A stretch of DNA of 11,355 nt from Clostridia bacterium (GCA_017500745.1 JAFVYE010000033.1:1-11355); one strand, 5' to 3'. Numbered from the stretch's first letter, positions 1 through 5,796 are shown. The notes: generated by a model from the letters alone, not told the origin. Made by a program: numbers and translations.

Positions 1-9
1 ATGAGAAGA

Positions 10-27
10 GCCACTAAAATTAGTGGC
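10..27 (-). terminator. Possible terminator hairpin after tRNA-Glu
   Basis: A 7-bp perfect stem (GCCACTA/TAGTGGC) with a 4-base loop lies 5 bases beyond the tRNA-Glu 3' end. On the minus strand it is followed by only a broken T-run (TCTTCT). It probably ends the tRNA-Met/tRNA-Glu transcript, but the weak T tract lowers certainty. Confidence 0.5.
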
Positions 28-31
28 TATG

Positions 32-106
32 TGGTGACCCTACCGAGGTTCGAACTCGGGTTACCGCCGTGAAAGGGCGATGTCTTAACCGCTTGACCAT
101 AGGGCC
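32..106 (-). tRNA. tRNA-Glu (TTC)
   Basis: The minus strand folds as a complete cloverleaf. A 7-bp acceptor stem GGCCCTA/TAGGGTC has one G-U pair. The anticodon loop carries TTC, the T arm has GTTCGAAC, and CCA is encoded at the 3' end (32-34). It lies downstream of tRNA-Met on the same strand with no promoter visible between them, so the two are probably cotranscribed. Confidence 0.95.
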
Positions 107-156
107 TCGTTCACCCGAAGGTGGTTGTTGTCTGTGGGATGGCCGATGCCATCTAT

Positions 157-226
157 ATTCCTCACCTTTGTGTCCCAAGTGGTACTTGATTCCTCACTTG
201 CCATCATGGACCTCAGGTGGTACTTG
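157..226. repeat. Imperfect tandem duplication in the tRNA spacer
   Basis: Two related units lie between the tRNAs. Unit 1 (157-188) and unit 2 (189-226) both begin ATTCCTCAC and both end with a near-identical 12-mer (AAGTGGTACTTG and AGGTGGTACTTG), but their middles differ. CAAGT-GGT-ACTTG in unit 1 can form a 5-bp hairpin. The rest of the 126-base spacer holds a short CACC-CGAA-GGTG hairpin (112-123) and no further tRNA. Confidence 0.6.
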
Positions 227-232
227 TCAAAT

Positions 233-309
233 TGGTAGCGGCGGTCGGATTCGAACCAACGACCTGCCGGGTATGAACCGGCCGCTATAACCATCTAAGC
301 TACGCCGCC
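233..309 (-). tRNA. tRNA-Met (CAT), elongator type
   Basis: A full cloverleaf is visible on the minus strand. The acceptor stem GGCGGCG/CGCCGCT starts with a G-U pair. The anticodon stem GCCGG/CCGGC closes a TTCATAC loop with CAT, the T arm is standard, and CCA is encoded (233-235). The paired first base separates it from the initiator tRNA at 5085. The CAT anticodon alone could also be a tRNA-Ile2 read with lysidine, but the body resembles clostridial elongator tRNA-Met. Confidence 0.9.
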
Positions 310-336
310 ATAACATCAACCATTTGATGCTTGTAT

Positions 337-365
337 ATAATATCAACAATGTTTTTTTCTGTCAA
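337..365 (-). promoter_or_regulatory. Sigma-A promoter of the tRNA-Met/tRNA-Glu unit
   Basis: TTGACA (360-365) and TATTAT (337-342) on the minus strand are separated by exactly 17 bases. The start point would fall near 330, about 20 bases before the mature tRNA-Met 5' end. Confidence 0.85.
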
Positions 366-376
366 CTAAACTTAAA

Positions 377-403
377 CATTTTGCTGAAATTTTTTGCAAA
401 ATG
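377..403 (-). terminator. AT-rich hairpin after the acetyltransferase gene
   Basis: A perfect 8-bp stem CATTTTGC/GCAAAATG with an 11-base loop lies 43 bases past the stop of the acetyltransferase gene. It is followed on the minus strand by TTTAAGTTT. It could be a weak terminator, but the stem is AT-rich and the loop is large, so read-through towards the tRNA promoter is possible. Confidence 0.35.
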
Positions 404-446
404 TCGTCTGCGTCCTTCAAATATGGACTTCCAGTTGGACAGAACA

Positions 447-1070
447 CTATTTATCCTTGCCAAGTTCCTCCCAATTTATCTTGCGATCACGGAAATAAAA
501 CTCACGATCATGGTCGCCGACCTCTCTCATAACACGGCACGGGTTGCCCACTGCCACTACGCCCGCTGGGATGTCCTTTGTGACAACGCTTCCTGCGCCA
601 ATGACGGTGTTGTCCCCAATGGTGACACCGGGCATAATGAGTGCCCCTGCCCCAATCCACACGTTGTTGCCAATGTGCACAGGCATATTGTATTGATAGT
701 TTTGAGCTCTAAGCTCGGCAATGATAGGGTGTCCTGCTGATGCAATGGTGACGTTTGGTCCAAACATAACGTTGTTGCCAACGTACACGTGAGTGTCATC
801 AACAATTGTCAAGTTGAAGTTGGCATACACGTTGTCGCCAAAGTGAACGTGATGACCTCCCCAGTTTGCGTGGAACGGGGGCTCTACATAGCAATTTTTG
901 CCCAGGTCTGCAAACATCTTTTTTAAAAGTCTTTGCCTTTTGAAAAATTGATATGGACCCGTCCTATTGTATCTGCGCAAACGATTGAGATATTTTGCCT
1001 GCTCAACAACAACAGACATATCGTCAGGGAGATATAATTCTCCCGTGTGCAGTCTATCTCTCATTGACAT
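447..1070 (-). CDS. Maltose/galactoside-type sugar O-acetyltransferase
   Basis: A 207-residue protein of the LacA/Maa/NodL family, which moves an acetyl group from acetyl-CoA to a sugar hydroxyl in the cytoplasm. Residues 4-58 resemble the N-terminal maltose-acetyltransferase domain. Residues about 60-185 are a left-handed parallel beta-helix of hexapeptide repeats (VHIGNNVWIG, GVTIGDNTVIGAGSVV). SAGHP at 111-115 carries the expected catalytic histidine, His114, and the ending AVGNPCRVMREV is typical. The length is normal for the family. Translation should start at 1070: GGAGG at 1078-1082 lies 7 bases upstream, which fits better than the second ATG at 1064. It has its own promoter downstream of copA. 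The acceptor sugar cannot be deduced, and a link to copper is not implied. Confidence 0.93.
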   Translation of the reverse strand: MSMRDRLHTGELYLPDDMSVVVEQAKYLNRLRRYNRTGPYQFFKRQRLLKKMFADLGKNCYVEPPFHANWGGHHVHFGDNVYANFNLTIVDDTHVYVGNNVMFGPNVTIASAGHPIIAELRAQNYQYNMPVHIGNNVWIGAGALIMPGVTIGDNTVIGAGSVVTKDIPAGVVAVGNPCRVMREVGDHDREFYFRDRKINWEELGKDK

Positions 1071-1098
1071 AGAATTGCCTCCAAAATTTTATGGCAGT

Positions 1099-1127
1099 AT
1101 TGTACCATTTTGCCTTTGAAAAATCAA
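1099..1127 (-). promoter_or_regulatory. Sigma-A promoter of the acetyltransferase gene
   Basis: TTGATT (1122-1127) and TACAAT (1099-1104) have a 17-base spacer and sit between the copA stop codon and the GGAGG site. The acetyltransferase can therefore be transcribed independently of the copper operon. No terminator hairpin separates it from copA, so read-through may add to this. Confidence 0.75.
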
Positions 1128-1131
1128 TATG

Positions 1132-1341
1132 CTATTTGATTTCAAGGACGGGGTATCCTTGATCCTCAACTGCTTTTTTCATTGCATCCACTGTTGCAGG
1201 ACTGTCAAAAGTGACCACTGCAGTTCCGTTGGCATGTGACACGACCGCACTCACAACACCATCCATTGCCTCAAGAGTTTTGCGCACTCTTGCCTCGCAG
1301 TGAGGGCACATCATACCTCCAATTTTCATTGTTTTTTCCAT
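1132..1341 (-). CDS. copZ: Possible internally started CopZ-like copper chaperone (in frame within copA)
   Basis: An ATG at codon 804 of copA is preceded by AAAGGAG (1351-1357) with 9 bases of spacing, a better start signal than copA itself has. Translation from it would give a free 69-residue heavy-metal-associated protein, the usual length of CopZ, with the Cu(I)-binding motif MCPHC (Cys12 and Cys15 of the short form). CopZ proteins carry Cu(I) in the cytoplasm and deliver it to CopA. One locus could thus make both a fused domain and a soluble chaperone, comparable in outcome to the short CopA(Z) made by frameshifting in E. coli copA. The start site is visible in the sequence, but its use is inferred. 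The alternative is that it is the relic of a formerly separate copZ joined to copA by loss of a stop codon. Confidence 0.5.
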   Translation of the reverse strand: MEKTMKIGGMMCPHCEARVRKTLEAMDGVVSAVVSHANGTAVVTFDSPATVDAMKKAVEDQGYPVLEIK

Positions 1342-3750
1342 AGATTTGTTCTCCTTTGTTTCATAGTTTGTATCGCAGATTTCATTGCAACCACAATCAC
1401 AATGCTCGTCATTGTGATGATGCTCGTTGTGGTCATTGTCACAACAACTGCAGTTTGTGTTGTCACAACTGCAACTTAAAGTGCCGTTTGTGTCAGCATC
1501 TTCCTTTTTGTTCAACTTGCCTGCAAGGTTCAAGCGCAAGGCGTTGCCCACCACGCACACGTCGGACATACTCATGGCAATTGCGCCAATCATAGGGCTC
1601 AAACTGACTCCAAAAGGCACAAACACTCCTGCTGCAATAGGTATGCTTATGACGTTGTAGAAAAACGCCCAAAACAGATTTTCCTTTATGACACGGAGGG
1701 TGTCACGTGACAGCTTGATTGCCTTGGGCACAGAGCCAAGTTGGTCGCCAACTACAACAATGTCCGCTGCATCAATTGCCACGTCTGCTCCTGCTCCAAT
1801 GGCAATGCCAACGTCTGCAACCGTGAGAGCAAGAGCATCGTTGATGCCGTCACCCACCATGGCAACTTTGCCCTTTTGCATAAGTGACTTTATCTCCTTT
1901 TCCTTGCCGTCAGGGAGCACTCCTGCCACCACTTCGTCTATGCCAACTTCTGTGGCGATTGCCCTTGCTGTGACCTCGTTGTCCCCTGTGAGCATAACCA
2001 CTTTTACGCCCAATTTGTGCAGTTGTTCAATGGCAGAAACTGCGTCCTTTTTGACGGTGTCTGCAACTGCTATTATGCCTTGTAGCACTCCGTCACAAAC
2101 AAAGTATAGAGGGGTCTTTCCCTCTTGTGCAAGACGTGTTGCCACCTTGTCCATATCATCATCAATGGTGGCATAATTTGACACGAACTTTCTGTTGCCA
2201 CCAACATAAAAATGGTTGTCCGCCCTTGCTGTCAAGCCGTTGCCGACATGGGCCTCAAAGTCGGTCACATTGGCAGGAGCCACCTTTTCATCCTCTCCCT
2301 TTTTGACAATTGCCTTTGCAAGAGGATGCTCACTCATCTGTTCAAGAGAGTACGCCATCATAAGCAGATCTCTCTCGCAAACGTTCTTTGCGGGATACAA
2401 TCCCACCACTTGCGGTCTGCCCTCCGTGATGGTGCCCGTTTTGTCAAGGGCGACAATCTCAACCTTGCCTGCTTGTTCAAGAGAGGTGGCTGTCTTAAAC
2501 AACACGTTCATCTTTGCGCCCCTGCCCGTGCCAACCATAATGGCAACGGGGGTTGCAAGGCCAAGAGCACAGGGGCAAGATATGACAAGGACGGATATTG
2601 CACGGATCAAAGCAAATCCAACTTGTTTTGTCACAGACGCCCACACCACAAACACCACAAGGGCAATGGCAAGGACAACGGGCACAAACACCCCTGCCAC
2701 CTTGTCTGCCAGCTTGGCAATGGGGGCTTTTGTTGCACTTGCGTCACTGACCATACGGATGATTTGTGAGAGAGTTGTGTCCTCCCCTACTCGTGTTGCA
2801 ACGCATTTGAGATATCCAGAGGTGTTCAGGGTGCCTGCGGACACCTTGTCTCCAACCTCTTTTTCTGCGGGAATGCTCTCCCCTGTCAAAGCTGACTCAT
2901 TGACTGCGCTGTGACCGTCAATCACTTCGCCGTCCACGGGGATTTGATCGCCAGGGCGCACAACAAACAAGTCGCCCACCACCACGGCGCTGACGTCCAC
3001 AACCACTTCCACTCCGTCACGGAATATGGTTGCCGTCTTTGGTGCAAGGCCAAGGAGCCCTTCAAGAGCGCTGGTCGTTTTGCCCTTTGCCCTTGCTTCA
3101 AGCATTTTGCCTACGGTGATGAGGGCAAGAATCATGCCTGCGGACTCAAAGTACAACTCGTGCAAATTTGCATGGGCAGAAGCCACGTCTCCTGCGTTTT
3201 GAGCAACGCCAATCATGGCTGTGACGTATATGCTATATCCAAATGACGCAAATGAGCCAAGAGCCACCAAGGTGTCCATGTTTGGTGCGCCGTGTATGAC
3301 GCCCTTTACACCATTGACAAAAAACTTGCCGTTGAGCACCATAACCACAAGGGCAAGAGCCATTTGGGTGCAAGCAATGGCAAGAGGGTTGCTTTCCATT
3401 GCTCCCAAAGGGAATCCAGCCATGTTGTGCCCCATTGACAGATACATGAGCACCACAAGAATGACGGCAGAAAGCACAACTCTTGCCACAAGCCACTTTG
3501 CGTTGCGATCAATCTTGCCTCTTTCCTTTTGAGCAACGGTGGTGGCACTATCTGGCATCAGAGATGCTCCATAACCAATCCTTTCAACCGCCTTGATGAC
3601 CTGCTCTGCCGTTACGTCACCTGTGACGGTCATTGAATTGGTGAGCAAACTGACAGCACAAATCTCCACACCTTTCAGCGAGGATACTGCCTTTTCAACT
3701 CGCGCACTACAGGAGGCGCAATCCATTCCATATACAGCAAATTTTTTCAT
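1132..3750 (-). CDS. copA: Cu(I)-exporting P-type ATPase CopA with C-terminal CopZ-like domain
   Basis: An 872-residue P1B-1 ATPase that exports Cu(I) across the plasma membrane. In order: an N-terminal heavy-metal domain with MDCASC (Cys11, Cys14); membrane helices; TGE actuator motif (289-291); the membrane Cu site CPC (392-394); phosphorylation site DKTGT (Asp436); nucleotide-binding HP (475-476); GDGIND (633-638); helix-7 YN (698-699); helix 8 near 722-740; a Cys/His-rich linker (748-803); and a second heavy-metal domain with MCPHC (815-818). Most bacterial CopA proteins have no C-terminal chaperone domain. Two conserved positions differ: Leu640 replaces Pro in GDGINDAP, and Asp730 replaces the second Ser of the helix-8 MxxSS signature. 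The ATG follows the csoR stop codon after one base with no clear ribosome-binding site, so translational coupling is likely. Ag(I) transport is possible. Confidence 0.95.
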   Translation of the reverse strand: MKKFAVYGMDCASCSARVEKAVSSLKGVEICAVSLLTNSMTVTGDVTAEQVIKAVERIGYGASLMPDSATTVAQKERGKIDRNAKWLVARVVLSAVILVVLMYLSMGHNMAGFPLGAMESNPLAIACTQMALALVVMVLNGKFFVNGVKGVIHGAPNMDTLVALGSFASFGYSIYVTAMIGVAQNAGDVASAHANLHELYFESAGMILALITVGKMLEARAKGKTTSALEGLLGLAPKTATIFRDGVEVVVDVSAVVVGDLFVVRPGDQIPVDGEVIDGHSAVNESALTGESIPAEKEVGDKVSAGTLNTSGYLKCVATRVGEDTTLSQIIRMVSDASATKAPIAKLADKVAGVFVPVVLAIALVVFVVWASVTKQVGFALIRAISVLVISCPCALGLATPVAIMVGTGRGAKMNVLFKTATSLEQAGKVEIVALDKTGTITEGRPQVVGLYPAKNVCERDLLMMAYSLEQMSEHPLAKAIVKKGEDEKVAPANVTDFEAHVGNGLTARADNHFYVGGNRKFVSNYATIDDDMDKVATRLAQEGKTPLYFVCDGVLQGIIAVADTVKKDAVSAIEQLHKLGVKVVMLTGDNEVTARAIATEVGIDEVVAGVLPDGKEKEIKSLMQKGKVAMVGDGINDALALTVADVGIAIGAGADVAIDAADIVVVGDQLGSVPKAIKLSRDTLRVIKENLFWAFFYNVISIPIAAGVFVPFGVSLSPMIGAIAMSMSDVCVVGNALRLNLAGKLNKKEDADTNGTLSCSCDNTNCSCCDNDHNEHHHNDEHCDCGCNEICDTNYETKENKSMEKTMKIGGMMCPHCEARVRKTLEAMDGVVSAVVSHANGTAVVTFDSPATVDAMKKAVEDQGYPVLEIK
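1351..1357 (-). promoter_or_regulatory. Internal ribosome-binding site inside copA
   Basis: AAAGGAG lies 9 bases before the in-frame ATG at 1341. It falls in codons for the linker segment T-K-E-N-K-S, just before the C-terminal heavy-metal domain. Confidence 0.55.
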
Positions 3751-3751
3751 A

Positions 3752-4048
3752 CTACTTCATCAGTTTTTGGAGGGTTGCAACAAGCTCCTCAATGGTGTTG
3801 TAATCTCCGTTTTTTATGTCCTCTGTCACGCAAGTGCGGATATGAGAGGCCAAAAGCTCCTTGTTGAAAGCGTTGAGTGCCGCCGTGATTGCGCTGACTT
3901 GCACAAGGATGTCCGTGCAATAGACGTCATTTTCAACCATACCCTTTACTCCACGCACTTGACCTTCAATGCGACTGAGTCTGTTTACAAGAGCTTTTGC
4001 TTCCTCTGTTGAGCGATGCTTCATTTTGCAATGTTCACAATATTCCAT
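3752..4048 (-). CDS. csoR: Copper-sensing repressor CsoR
   Basis: A 98-residue all-helical DUF156/CsoR-family repressor. The Cu(I) ligands of the family are present as Cys44 (VYCTD), His69 and Cys73 (ASHIRTC). The segment LVNRLSRIEGQVRGVKGMVE (20-39) is the typical helix-1 signature. An N-terminal CEHC plus His11 gives extra possible metal ligands, as often seen in clostridial members. Apo-CsoR binds the operator at its own promoter, and Cu(I) binding releases it. The start at 4048 is preceded by AAAGGT at short spacing. The stop codon is separated from the copA start by one base, so the two form a coupled operon. The Cys-His-Cys set favours copper over the RcnR/FrmR/CstR branches of the family. 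Confidence 0.95.
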   Translation of the reverse strand: MEYCEHCKMKHRSTEEAKALVNRLSRIEGQVRGVKGMVENDVYCTDILVQVSAITAALNAFNKELLASHIRTCVTEDIKNGDYNTIEELVATLQKLMK

Positions 4049-4068
4049 AATGTACCTTTTGTTTTGTA

Positions 4069-4085
4069 ATACCCTACGGGGGTAT
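4069..4085. promoter_or_regulatory. CsoR operator
   Basis: ATACCCTACGGGGGTAT is an interrupted G/C-tract palindrome that, from memory, matches the CsoR box known from Bacillus subtilis and relatives. It covers the expected transcription start of the csoR-copA promoter, so bound CsoR would block initiation. Confidence 0.9.
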
Positions 4086-4089
4086 ATTT

Positions 4090-4119
4090 AATATAGCACC
4101 AAGTATGAAAATTTGTCAA
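4090..4119 (-). promoter_or_regulatory. Promoter of the csoR-copA operon
   Basis: TTGACA (4114-4119) and TATATT (4090-4095) are 18 bases apart. The CsoR operator begins immediately downstream. Confidence 0.8.
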
Positions 4120-4128
4120 GAATTTTGC

Positions 4129-4154
4129 AAAAAAAACGCACCCACCGGATGCGC
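4129..4154 (-). terminator. Intrinsic terminator insulating the csoR promoter
   Basis: On the minus strand an 8-bp GC-rich stem (GCGCATCC/GGGTGCGT, two G-U pairs) has a 3-base loop and is followed by seven T residues. It lies just upstream of the csoR -35 box and would stop transcripts arriving from the membrane-protein gene. A further 6-bp hairpin (AGCACC/GGTGCT, 4172-4189) lies next to it. Confidence 0.65.
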
Positions 4155-4223
4155 TAAAAAAATTCATGGCCAGCACCGCTCATGGTGCTCATAACCAAAC
4201 TCATCATTCAGATTCTCCCAAAG

Positions 4224-4256
4224 ACAAAAAACGCACCTAATTGGTGCGTTTTTGAT
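4224..4256. terminator. Bidirectional intrinsic terminator
   Basis: The stem AAAAACGCACC/GGTGCGTTTTT has a short AATT-type loop, with A and T tracts on both sides, so it can work on either strand. It lies just past the stop of the minus-strand membrane-protein gene at 4274. Confidence 0.85.
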
Positions 4257-4273
4257 TTTTGACTAAGTTTGCA

Positions 4274-4768
4274 CTACACAAGGATGGTCAAAATTGCAAT
4301 TGCAAGACCGTAGTTGATGCCGAGTGCTGCCCCAAAGCAAACAACCCAAACCACAAGTTTCATCCAAATTTTCTGCATAAACTTCATCGTGACAACTCCA
4401 CCAATGCCAAACAAGGCACTGACGAAACCGCCTATTGCACCACCAACAATGGGGAACATTGCACAAAGTTGAGGCACGTTGCCCCAAACGATGAAGAATG
4501 CAAACATGATGACACCAAGAGCAACTTCATACCACTTGATGTTGGGCACAATTTGGATTTTTTCATCATTGATTCTGACTTTTGCACCTTTGACAAAATT
4601 GCCAAAGACCGTGACGATAATTTTGCTTTCGCCATTGTCGTATGAAAACATATTTTTAGATTCACATTTCAACGCATTGCCATTGATGGAAAGATTTTTT
4701 CTGCCCGTCCAAAAGCTTTCTTTATATACGATTTCACCGTATTTTTCGTGATTTACAACTGCTCTCAT
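4274..4768 (-). CDS. Small membrane protein of unknown function
   Basis: A 164-residue protein. Residues 1-78 are soluble and probably beta-rich, with a motif of the type YGEIVYKESFWTGRKNLSING (10-30). The C-terminal half has hydrophobic segments near 81-97, 104-126 and 136-163, consistent with three or four membrane helices; the middle one is Gly-rich. I recall similar uncharacterised proteins in Clostridia but cannot name a family, and I assign no function. GGAGA lies 7 bases before the ATG. It appears to be a single-gene unit with its own promoter and a strong terminator. The Gly-rich helices could suggest a channel or oligomeric membrane protein, but this is speculation. Confidence 0.8.
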   Translation of the reverse strand: MRAVVNHEKYGEIVYKESFWTGRKNLSINGNALKCESKNMFSYDNGESKIIVTVFGNFVKGAKVRINDEKIQIVPNIKWYEVALGVIMFAFFIVWGNVPQLCAMFPIVGGAIGGFVSALFGIGGVVTMKFMQKIWMKLVVWVVCFGAALGINYGLAIAILTILV

Positions 4769-4845
4769 ATTCTAATCTCCACTTGATTTCTTCATCACAA
4801 GGGTAAACGCCATAGTGACGCCTTGTGTGGACCTGTTTTTGTAAA

Positions 4846-4877
4846 AGTATACTATCATACCCCTCCCCCCGTGTCAA
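4846..4877 (-). promoter_or_regulatory. Probable promoter of the membrane-protein gene, with G-rich spacer
   Basis: TTGACA (4872-4877) is followed by TAGTAT (17-base spacer, 4849-4854) or TATACT (20-base spacer, 4846-4851) on the minus strand. The spacer contains GGGGGGAGGGG, which is unusual in this AT-rich setting. Confidence 0.55.
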
Positions 4878-5042
4878 TAGGTTAAAAATAAAATATCTCC
4901 ACTTGTTTGACAAAGTCAAAGTGCATAGCACCATATATTTTTGAATAAAGTTGTCAACATCATTTTCAATGCTTTGGTTATATATTGCTCAAAATAGCAT
5001 ATAAATTGATATATAAAAAATAAAACTTTGTGTGAAATCTGC
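4878..5042. other. AT-rich spacer between divergent units
   Basis: No gene is visible here. It lies between the promoter of the minus-strand membrane-protein gene and the promoter of tRNA-fMet. A 6-bp hairpin TTTGAC-AAA-GTCAAA is at 4906-4920. Minus-strand TTGACA/TTGACT hexamers occur here but with poor -10 partners, so I call no further promoter. Confidence 0.5.
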
Positions 5043-5071
5043 TTGACAAAAGGTTTTCAATGCCGTATTAT
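5043..5071 (+). promoter_or_regulatory. Sigma-A promoter of tRNA-fMet
   Basis: TTGACA (5043-5048) and TATTAT (5066-5071) have an exact 17-base spacer. The tRNA begins 14 bases after the -10 box. Confidence 0.9.
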
Positions 5072-5084
5072 AAGCAAGCATCAT

Positions 5085-5160
<76 letters not shown>

Positions 5161-5168
5161 AAAAAATT

Positions 5169-5197
5169 CCTCGGACTTGTTCCGAGGATATTTTTTT
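5169..5197 (+). terminator. Terminator of tRNA-fMet
   Basis: CCTCGGA/TCCGAGG forms a 7-bp stem with a 5-base loop, followed by TATTTTTTT. Its 3' half (CCGAGGA plus T tract) recurs 53 bases downstream at 5235-5249. Confidence 0.88.
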
Positions 5198-5200
5198 ACC

Positions 5201-5221
5201 TCTTCACTCTTCACTCTTCAC
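5201..5221. repeat. Three tandem copies of TCTTCAC
   Basis: Three perfect head-to-tail copies of a 7-mer lie between the tRNA-fMet terminator and the partial copy of that terminator at 5235-5249. The segment after them (about 5250-5290, with GTAATAAGTAATAATG) is low-complexity and non-coding. Confidence 0.75.
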
Positions 5222-5292
5222 TTTTCTCCCTCTGCCGAGGACTTTTTTTGGAGGTAATAAGTAATAATGAATAGTGAAAAGGTGTTTCGGTA

Positions 5293-5324
5293 GAGTTTCG
5301 CAAAGCGAAGCTCATTTTTATTTT
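5293..5324 (+). terminator. Hairpin with T-rich tail upstream of the four-helix-bundle gene
   Basis: GAGTTTCGC/GCGAAGCTC forms a 9-bp stem (one U-G pair) with an AAA loop, followed by ATTTTTATTTT. It can act as an intrinsic terminator, but no gene precedes it on this strand after the tRNA terminator. It may instead be part of a REP-like repeat that flanks the next gene. Confidence 0.5.
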
Positions 5325-5327
5325 AGG

Positions 5328-5356
5328 TTGAAAAGGAGTATGTTTTATGGTATAAT
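5328..5356 (+). promoter_or_regulatory. Promoter of the four-helix-bundle gene
   Basis: TTGAAA (5328-5333), a 17-base spacer, then consensus TATAAT (5351-5356). Confidence 0.85.
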
Positions 5357-5386
5357 TAAATTATCAAGCTGAAAGGTGGTAAGGTT

Positions 5387-5740
5387 ATGTCTGATAGCCC
5401 TTTGATAGTGAAATCTAAATCGTTTGCGCTTGAAGTGATACAAGTATGCAAGGAACTTCGAGCAGCAAAGTGTGAGAGTGCTTTGATAAATCAATTTATA
5501 CGCTCGGGAACAAGCATAGGCGCGAATATCAGAGAGGCTTTTTATGCTCACGGCAAAGCTGACTTTATTGCCAAACTGCAAATTGCTTTAAAAGAGTGTT
5601 CCGAAACGGAATATTGGATTGAACTCGTTTTAGAAAGTGGATATTATCACGACAAAACTTTGTTGGATAAGTGTACGGAACTGAAAAGAATTTTAATATC
5701 TTCTCTTAATACAGCAAAAGCAAATCAAGATAGTAAATAA
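5387..5740 (+). CDS. Four-helix-bundle protein (23S rRNA intervening-sequence / Avd-like family)
   Basis: A 117-residue all-helical protein. SGTSIGANIREA (40-51) and the following KADFIAKLQIALKECSETEYWIEL (57-80) are the signature of the 23S-rRNA-intervening-sequence protein family (PF05635/TIGR02436). The same fold includes Avd, the accessory protein of diversity-generating retroelements. The length is typical and the gene looks intact. AAAGGTGG lies 7 bases before the ATG, and a near-consensus promoter is present. No rRNA, reverse transcriptase or variable-repeat target is in the window, so this is a stand-alone copy. The function of such copies is not established, though association with nucleic acid is plausible. 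Short repeats and hairpins upstream suggest that it and its flank may have arrived together. Confidence 0.93.
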   Translation: MSDSPLIVKSKSFALEVIQVCKELRAAKCESALINQFIRSGTSIGANIREAFYAHGKADFIAKLQIALKECSETEYWIELVLESGYYHDKTLLDKCTELKRILISSLNTAKANQDSK

Positions 5741-5765
5741 ATTATTCCAACCCATAGACTTCCCG

Positions 5766-5796
5766 CGCTCACAGCAGTGGGCGATTTTTTCTTTTT
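5766..5796 (+). terminator. Terminator of the four-helix-bundle gene
   Basis: CGCTCAC/GTGGGCG (7 bp, one U-G pair) with an AGCA loop is followed by ATTTTTTCTTTTT, 25 bases after the stop codon. Confidence 0.85.

Noticed and set aside
1356..3246. Several long plus-strand ORFs opposite copA (for example 1688-2176 and 2216-2914)
   Set aside because: They mirror the copA codons on the other strand, have low-complexity Ser/Thr/Ala-rich translations and lack ribosome-binding sites. The minus strand has a full set of P-type ATPase motifs.
4858..4871. G-quadruplex in the G-rich promoter spacer
   Set aside because: Only two long G runs are present, so a standard four-run intramolecular quadruplex is not supported; at most a weak two-layer form.
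5387..5740. Diversity-generating retroelement, suggested by the Avd-like fold
   Set aside because: No reverse transcriptase, template/variable repeat pair or target gene in the window. Stand-alone family members are common.
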